Assembly: GCA_951812575.1 (NCBI GenBank)
Contig: OX638322.1
Coordinates: 3,972,501-4,036,500 of the forward strand
Origin: Candidatus Binatia bacterium
GTDB lineage: Bacteria > Desulfobacterota > Binatia > Bin18
Direction: 5' to 3'
Length of the DNA: 64,000 nucleotides
Below, piece by piece: positions 58,853 to 64,000 of the stretch; the stretch's first letter is position 1; each line of letters opens with the position of its first letter. The notes under the pieces are model-generated. The model ran no database searches and was not told where the DNA came from. It saw nothing but the letters and a program-made list of their open reading frames with translations. A program made the position numbers and the translations under genes.

Positions 58853-61669
58853 TCAGGGAACGACTTTTCTGAGCAACTGGAGGCTGACCTGAGGGTCGTG
58901 GTACGGGCCGCTGACCTGAAACGGCAGTGCCGTGAGTCGGTCGGTACTCTGGGCGAGCAGCTTGCCCGCCAACGGAACCTTTTCAACAACACTCGTAATC
59001 CCACGCAGCGGAATCACATCGGTCGTAAGATCAAGCATTTTCTGCCGCAAGTCCACTTGGCCTCGCGCGTCCAGGCGAACGGCCTCTCCGACGAGAGAAA
59101 GATTCTCTGTGGTGAGTTCCCCGTGTTTCACAACAATATCTCCAGTCAGCAAAGAAAAGGGGAGTCCTTCGCGGGGCAACTGCGGCAACGAAAAGCTGAG
59201 AAGACTTTGCAGACTGATGGCGGTCCAGAGCCGAACGAGAATCGGGAGTTGCTGGGCAATCCCATCTTGAACTGAGAGCGTCAATTCCCCATCCCATTCC
59301 TCTGGGTCATCCCAGAAATCCCAATTGACAACCTCGATGTCGCCGCTGGCATCTAAGATGCCTGAGAGGGTATCGGTCGGATGGCCAAGGGCCGCAAAAA
59401 AATCTGCCGCCTCAACCTGACTGACCTGCGGTGCGAACGAGAGTGTGGACGAGTCAAGCCAAAACGTCCCTTCTCCCCGAATATGGCCCGCTGAGACACC
59501 AGCTTCTTCGAGGCGAAAATCGACCTGACGATCATACCGGTCAACAGAGGCACGGACCGGTGCCGCGCTCAACGTCTTATACCGCACCCGGTCGCAGCGG
59601 ACATCGACACGCACCTTGTTCTGTGCTGCTGTCTCTCGCTTCTCCGGTTGAACGGCATCAGGGATCAAGAGCGAGTCGAGATCCAGCTCGCTACATTCCA
59701 GGCTGACGCGCAGCTCCAGGGGCTCAAGGCTCAGCAGTTCACCCGAGCCCGCCACACTCCCGCCGGACAGGCTGGCCTGCTCAATGACAAATCGGCCCTG
59801 CTGTCCCTGCCAGGAGAAGTGTCCGCGCGCGATATCGAGCGGCTCAAGAAACGACAACACGTCCACACGGGCCTGGCTTAGCGCAATCCTCCCCTCGGTC
59901 TCCAGGCTGTGACGCTGCGGACCAAACCGGGCAACCAGACTGCCGCTGAGCTGTCCAGACTGCAGGTCCACCACAGCCCCGTCAAGCAGCGGAACAACAT
60001 CCTGTACATTCGCCTGAGGAATGGACAGGGCAACACGTCCCTGCTGTGAAGCAGTGAAGGGGGCATCGATCGTTCCCCCCAGGAACCCGACCGATGTCCC
60101 CACACGAAAACGGATATCCTGTAGCCTTGCCTCCTCCGGCGTGAGATGCACGGCCCCGTTCACCTCGGACAGGGTCAGCCCCCACTCGGGAAGGACCATG
60201 CCGGCGGAACGCCATTCCAGCGTCGCAGCGTACGAGAGCTGGGTGCTCCTGCCAGGGGGAAGTTGCGCGCGCAGCCGAAGGTCAGCTTGCCCTGACGGCT
60301 GGTGCACTGCCGACAGGAACGCTTCTCGTTCTTTGGGTGACACAAATGAGAGCAAAGAGTCCAGGTCATCGGCGAGATCTATCTGCGCGGCGAGTCTGAC
60401 CCCGAGCGTTGGCGACTCTTTTGAGAACAGAGGTCCCCAGTCAACGCTCAACTCCGTGAGCACTGAGGATCGTCCGTACGAGCCCCCCAGTTTCGAGGCG
60501 TGCAATTGGCCGTCCTGCAAACGAAGCTGTCCCGAGGTCAGACGAACCGGGAAGCTATTCTTCCCAAGCTGGCCCTCCACCTCTTCAAGTGTGGCCTTGA
60601 AGGTGAGCGCTGCCGGACTGTCCGCCAGGTTTTCAAGCAGCCCAGCGACCGGTGCGACCACCAACCATGAGGCGGCGTACGGCGGATTATCCCAGCGCAA
60701 GTCCGTCAGGCCGATGCTGCCACGCTCAATCGTCAGAGACGAAAGACGGGCCTCTCGGACGCTCAGCCGACCCGAGACAGTCGTACTCGTATTCGCCCCT
60801 CCGGCATACTTTCCCGAGAAGTCTGCGCGCGCCGAGGGCCAATCTGCCCCAAACCAGGCACCCAACTCCTGGACGGCAACATTCTGGAGGCGAATGTCGC
60901 CTCGCCATTCTGCTGAAGACGCGTTCGGTGCCGGCTCCCAGTATGGAGAGCGAGAACGGAGCGTCAGCTGTCCAACATCTCCGTTCCTGCCCAGGTCTGC
61001 ACTCAATTCTCCCCATACGCCACCCGTATCCCAAACAATCCGTAGCCGTGTACGGGTGAAGACCGCAGGAACTCCGGTGGATATTTGCTGAAAGACCAGC
61101 GTTGCATCTTCTAGGACAAGCTGGTGGACCAACAGTTGTGGTGAAAACCAGAGATGGGCATCAGACGGATTTTCCTCAGCCTCGGCTTCCTGGGCAAACG
61201 GATTCACTTGATGAGAGAACAGGCGCGCAACCGGAGCGGCCGATTCGGCATTCGCTGTCGGTTGCGCGAGTTGGACGCTCGGCTTCAAGAAGAAAATATG
61301 ACGAAAGAGCAGTTGCCCGCGTAAGAGCGCCTTAAGATCAAGCACGAGATCAATGCGTTCGGCAGTCATGAAAGGACCGGTTCCGTCATACGCCCGCAGA
61401 CGGACCGTCTTGAACTGCACCCCTACCCCCTGCCGAAAGGAGAGCGTACTGGATGCAATCTCCACTTCTGCGCGTAAGAACCGTTCCAGTTCTTGTTCAA
61501 GGAAGGCCACATAGCGCTGTTCGGATAAGAACCAGCCAGCGAGAAGAAGTCCCACCAGGACACCACTGAACCCAAGGGCAATCAGACTCAGCGCCAGCCG
61601 CCGCAGTCCCCGTAGAGAGCGAAATATTCGGGGTCGCTGTTCTTCCGTTTCCGTCTCAGATCGGGTCAT
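58853..61669 (-). CDS. AsmA/YhdP-like inner-membrane protein (candidate lipid-transfer bridge)
   Basis: A 938-aa protein with one N-terminal membrane anchor (about 23-48) and a very long, mostly beta-strand periplasmic part rich in alternating hydrophobic residues, as in the AsmA-like repeat-beta-groove proteins. The C-terminal 200 residues (DGELTLSVQDGIAQQLPILVRL, LTGDIVVKHGELTTENLSLVG, TTDVIPLRGITSVVEKVPLAG, in parts) match the conserved AsmA-like/DUF3971 C-terminal region with its ILVRLWTAISLQSLL segment. E. coli YhdP and TamB carry phospholipid between membranes; the same role is inferred. Eight bases downstream of the hydrolase gene. Confidence 0.85.
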   Translation of the reverse strand: MTRSETETEEQRPRIFRSLRGLRRLALSLIALGFSGVLVGLLLAGWFLSEQRYVAFLEQELERFLRAEVEIASSTLSFRQGVGVQFKTVRLRAYDGTGPFMTAERIDLVLDLKALLRGQLLFRHIFFLKPSVQLAQPTANAESAAPVARLFSHQVNPFAQEAEAEENPSDAHLWFSPQLLVHQLVLEDATLVFQQISTGVPAVFTRTRLRIVWDTGGVWGELSADLGRNGDVGQLTLRSRSPYWEPAPNASSAEWRGDIRLQNVAVQELGAWFGADWPSARADFSGKYAGGANTSTTVSGRLSVREARLSSLTIERGSIGLTDLRWDNPPYAASWLVVAPVAGLLENLADSPAALTFKATLEEVEGQLGKNSFPVRLTSGQLRLQDGQLHASKLGGSYGRSSVLTELSVDWGPLFSKESPTLGVRLAAQIDLADDLDSLLSFVSPKEREAFLSAVHQPSGQADLRLRAQLPPGRSTQLSYAATLEWRSAGMVLPEWGLTLSEVNGAVHLTPEEARLQDIRFRVGTSVGFLGGTIDAPFTASQQGRVALSIPQANVQDVVPLLDGAVVDLQSGQLSGSLVARFGPQRHSLETEGRIALSQARVDVLSFLEPLDIARGHFSWQGQQGRFVIEQASLSGGSVAGSGELLSLEPLELRVSLECSELDLDSLLIPDAVQPEKRETAAQNKVRVDVRCDRVRYKTLSAAPVRASVDRYDRQVDFRLEEAGVSAGHIRGEGTFWLDSSTLSFAPQVSQVEAADFFAALGHPTDTLSGILDASGDIEVVNWDFWDDPEEWDGELTLSVQDGIAQQLPILVRLWTAISLQSLLSFSLPQLPREGLPFSLLTGDIVVKHGELTTENLSLVGEAVRLDARGQVDLRQKMLDLTTDVIPLRGITSVVEKVPLAGKLLAQSTDRLTALPFQVSGPYHDPQVSLQLLRKVVP

Positions 61670-61677
61670 ACCTACGT

Positions 61678-62517
61678 CTAGTCAGTCGTGCCAGGAGAAA
61701 GTTCATCAGCGACGAAGTCGTGAATCGTTTGGAAATAGCGTTGCCCGGCGATCCTGTACAGGCCAACATGTTCCCCACCTGGGATTTCATAAAACTGCTT
61801 GGGTGGAGGGGCCAGTTCATACAGGTCACGCCCCTGCTGAAAGGGCACGAGTCCATCCCGGGTGCCATGAATAACGAGCAGTGGAACCGTGAGCTTTGGA
61901 ATAAGCCGGGCCGAGTTGAGATCGTCTTTCACTAAAAAGGCCAGGGGTCGGAGGAGAAGCAGGGCTTGTCCCATCGCGTGCAGGGAGTAAAACGGGGCTT
62001 CCAGAATCATACGGTCCGGGCGCACCTCCAGGGCGGGGTCAACCGCAAGGGCAATCGCGACCGCGCAGCCCAAGGATTCGCCAAAAAAGACGAGTCGCTT
62101 TCCTGTGCTCCAGCCCCGTTCCTGAATGAGCCGTATAGCGGCCCGGCCATCGGATACAATACCGGGAATCGACGGACGACCATGACTCAGACCGTAGCCC
62201 TGGTAATCAAACAAGACGTGGCTGCCACCAACATGAGTGTGCATCAAATGGGCGTGCTCTAATCGATTTTGAATGTTGCCGCCATTCCCGTGAAACCAGA
62301 TAAAGATGACGTCCCCCGGGCCGGGGATATACCAGCCGTGCAAGAGCGTCCCATGCTCTCCTCCAAAGCGAATGTCCTCGTAGGCAAGCTCATAAACGGC
62401 TGGCGTTACGTCCACAGTCGAGCTGGGATGGAAGAGGAAAAAGTTCTTCAGCCACTCGGCCGGAGCGACAAGAGTCGAGGCAAAAAAAGCACTCCAGCCA
62501 AGAACGATCTGCGTCAT
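61678..62517 (-). CDS. Alpha/beta hydrolase (BEM46/ABHD13-like)
   Basis: A 279-aa serine hydrolase with an N-terminal membrane-like segment (about 5-25). The oxyanion region is FHGNGGNIQNR, the nucleophile elbow FFGESLGCAVA holds the Ser, the acid Asp is in IHGTRDGLVPF and the His in PGGEHVGLY. This arrangement fits the BEM46/ABHD13 group of membrane-tethered hydrolases. Start ATG 62517 or GTG 62526. It lies before the AsmA-like gene on the same strand; a lipid-related substrate is possible but unproven. Confidence 0.85.
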   Translation of the reverse strand: MTQIVLGWSAFFASTLVAPAEWLKNFFLFHPSSTVDVTPAVYELAYEDIRFGGEHGTLLHGWYIPGPGDVIFIWFHGNGGNIQNRLEHAHLMHTHVGGSHVLFDYQGYGLSHGRPSIPGIVSDGRAAIRLIQERGWSTGKRLVFFGESLGCAVAIALAVDPALEVRPDRMILEAPFYSLHAMGQALLLLRPLAFLVKDDLNSARLIPKLTVPLLVIHGTRDGLVPFQQGRDLYELAPPPKQFYEIPGGEHVGLYRIAGQRYFQTIHDFVADELSPGTTD

Positions 62518-62577
62518 GCTTGTCACGGTATAGTTGCTCTACTCGCGCAGGCCGGAAGATGGAGCGTGGAGATGTTC

Positions 62578-63039
62578 CTACGGTTTCTCGTTCTGACGGG
62601 CCGGGCGTTTCTTCTTTTGATATAAACCGCTTCGCCCTTCCAACAAATCACGTTGAGCCAGCTCTTCTTCCGGATTGCCCTGACCACTCACAAAGCCGTA
62701 GCTGGCCTGCACGAACTCGTCGACCTTGTCTTCGTCCGTCAAGGTCCCTGCACTGAGCGCCAGATATTCCCGCATCACAAACTCCCCACCACCGGGATGA
62801 AAAAGGTCTCCGGCCCGACTGGCACTCGCGGAAATTAGCTGCATGGCTGGGAGTTTCAAGGCCAGATCTTCGCCCAGGAGAAAAGAAAAGGGATTACCCT
62901 TGGCATAGTAGCACAGGCCACCAAACATACGGCGATGCGTGATCCCTGTCAGTCCCAAACGGGCAATTGCCTCATCCAAAGTCAACCGATGGCGTGGAGG
63001 CGGACGCTTTGCCTTTTGTTTTGCTCTCTTTTGCGCCAT
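62578..63039 (-). CDS. TfoX N-terminal domain protein
   Basis: A 153-aa protein. After a basic N-terminal arm (KRAKQKAKRPPPRHR) comes a TfoX-N domain (about 20-115) with ITHRRMFGGLCYYAKGNPFSFLLGEDLALKLP (in part) and the FHPGGGEFVMREYLALS strand-helix. The C-terminal 35 residues are Lys/Arg-rich and disordered. Only the N-terminal half of TfoX is present, as in many stand-alone proteins of unknown role, so competence regulation should not be assumed. The start at 63039 is preferred to a longer frame to 63186. Confidence 0.8.
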   Translation of the reverse strand: MAQKRAKQKAKRPPPRHRLTLDEAIARLGLTGITHRRMFGGLCYYAKGNPFSFLLGEDLALKLPAMQLISASASRAGDLFHPGGGEFVMREYLALSAGTLTDEDKVDEFVQASYGFVSGQGNPEEELAQRDLLEGRSGLYQKKKRPARQNEKP

Positions 63040-63089
63040 GGCGATCAGGATAGAGGGGGAAGTATAGAATGGATACCTGCGTCTGCTGC

Positions 63090-63566
63090 CTACAAGAGAT
63101 CCTGTGGCCCCTCCCCTTCCATAACGCCCCCAGGGGCGGCGACCAACCCTAATCCGACCAGGACCCAGAGCAGGACAATGCCGCACACAATCCCTATAGC
63201 AATCGCGCTCCAGTACGACGCGAGCTCGCCCCCTTGTTGGACATGCAGGGCAATAGCCCGCCCCTGCAGACGAGTCGCCAGGAAATACATGACAAACACT
63301 TGAAGACCTACCAGCAGCGCCTCAAGCATGCGTTGCTCTTGCGGTATCAATCTGCTGAGGAGCAACGAGCCTAGCGTCAGCATCCCCGTCCAGAGGAAAA
63401 CATCTCGAATGGCGCGGGGTTGAGACAGTCTCCGGCAGTTCATTGACAGCAGAACACCGCCGGCCAGGGGAGAACCGAGGAAGGTTGCGAGGACAACGGC
63501 CCACACAGAATAGAGAGGCTCCTCCAGGTTATTCGTCCGGTGGCTCGGTAGATCAGTCGGCGGCAT
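63090..63566 (-). CDS. Small multi-span membrane protein, unknown
   Basis: A 158-aa protein with four predicted membrane segments (about 20-42, 58-75, 82-102, 122-148), such as VLATFLGSPLAGGVLLSMN and IGIVCGIVLLWVLVGLGLVAA. No charged motifs or known family could be recognised. GGAGAGG lies just upstream of the ATG at 63566; a frame continuing to 63698 lacks this support. It ends about 50 bases before the TfoX-N gene on the same strand. Confidence 0.6.
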   Translation of the reverse strand: MPPTDLPSHRTNNLEEPLYSVWAVVLATFLGSPLAGGVLLSMNCRRLSQPRAIRDVFLWTGMLTLGSLLLSRLIPQEQRMLEALLVGLQVFVMYFLATRLQGRAIALHVQQGGELASYWSAIAIGIVCGIVLLWVLVGLGLVAAPGGVMEGEGPQDLL

Positions 63567-63741
63567 GGCCCTCTCCACAAAAGATATGCGTCGGTCACAG
63601 TCAGCACACGAAGATGCTCTGAGGCTACCCTTTGCCCCAGGACAATTCAACTGAGCATGGCACCCCGGTACTCGTGCGTGTATTTGCTTCCTCACCACGG
63701 CCTATGCCACACTCGGGGTATGCCGTCCAGGAGGCCAGCGT

Positions 63742-64000
63742 ATGGCAAGAGGCATCGTCATCATCATTTGTAGTGTCGTGGTCCTGGTCTGGCCGCAGGT
63801 GGGACCTGGGCAGGGAACGATTTACACCTGGGTTGATAGCAAAGGGACAATCCACTATTCCGACACACCAACCGGTGAGGCCCGCTCGGTCGATGACGAG
63901 CTTCCACCGGCGGCGAGTTTTGCGACACAACCCGACTCCGTGCCACAGTCGGAAACACCGCCCCCTGCCCTTTCTGCCCAAGGGGTGACAGCAGACGCGG
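63742..64000 (+). CDS. DUF4124-domain exported protein (3' end outside window)
   Basis: The first 86 codons of a gene running off the window. A signal peptide (about 1-23) is followed by the DUF4124 core TIYTWVDSKGTIHYSDTPTG, then a Pro/Ser/Thr-rich low-complexity stretch. DUF4124 is a short periplasmic domain found at the N terminus of various envelope proteins, some with a C-terminal transglycosylase or TPR part; what follows here is not visible. GGAGG lies eight bases before the ATG. Confidence 0.75.
   Translation, partial: MARGIVIIICSVVVLVWPQVGPGQGTIYTWVDSKGTIHYSDTPTGEARSVDDELPPAASFATQPDSVPQSETPPPALSAQGVTADA

Noticed and set aside
60021..61091. Plus-strand frame of 356 codons inside the AsmA-like gene
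   Set aside because: Serine/arginine-rich antisense shadow without family features.

Overview
The window is a stretch of chromosome from a moderately GC-rich Gram-negative bacterium. The outer-membrane Tol-Pal system, an AsmA/YhdP-like envelope protein, an HtrA/Do protease, glutathione synthetase and glutathione-dependent formaldehyde dehydrogenase are all present. The gene orders (rpsB-tsf-pyrH-frr-uppS-cdsA-rseP-tsaB; tolQ-tolR-tonB/tolA-tolB-pal-cpoB; gap-tpiA-secG; mdh-sucC-sucD) and the long (about 414 aa) form of IspH suggest a deltaproteobacteria-like or candidate-phylum lineage (for example Tectomicrobia or Binatota-like) rather than a well-studied gammaproteobacterium. This placement is an inference from gene content, not a search result.

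Layout. 1-150: tail of an unidentified + strand gene. 210-30068: almost entirely minus strand. From left to right (3' to 5') it holds a GspE/PilB ATPase, lepB, lepA, a sugar-nucleotide/glycosyltransferase block (epimerase, UDP-glucuronate decarboxylase, GT2), a PfkB kinase, mtnP, rlmN and ndk; a TPR protein with sucD-sucC-mdh; the tsaB-rseP-cdsA-uppS-frr-pyrH-tsf-rpsB translation/envelope operon behind a clear sigma70-type promoter; rho behind its own promoter and leader; rluD-ribF; and the Tol-Pal operon. 30300-40486: plus strand, with gap, tpiA, secG, a LasC-like FAD monooxygenase, tRNA-Leu(GAG) with a terminator, a fused M16 peptidase, prmA, rsmE, gshB and a queuosine-precursor transporter. 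A minus-strand GT2 (40526-41197) precedes tRNA-Phe(GAA).

41415-45990 is the accessory part. Immediately downstream of tRNA-Phe lie four plus-strand genes without housekeeping relatives: a small helical protein overlapping a TIR-like nucleotide-binding protein, a membrane-anchored coiled-coil protein, and a KAP-family P-loop NTPase. Base composition falls here (25 G+C of 60 in a sampled line at 42241, against 36 of 60 at 36241). This is the best candidate for an undescribed, probably defensive, system.

45992-64000 returns to ordinary genes: a Sel1-repeat protein, an SSS symporter with its DUF4212 partner and CBS protein, a cupin beside a perfect 79-bp tandem duplication, VanZ-like, DUF711, a winged-helix/HEAT/HtrA cluster with promoter and terminator, VOC, IspH, class III alcohol dehydrogenase, an acyl-CoA-dehydrogenase-like flavoprotein, a large AsmA-like protein, an alpha/beta hydrolase, a TfoX-N protein, a small membrane protein and the start of a DUF4124 gene.

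Start codons were chosen by ribosome-binding site and family alignment from memory; where several starts are possible this is stated. No searches were run. There is no gene-free stretch longer than about 300 bases; the larger gaps are described individually.
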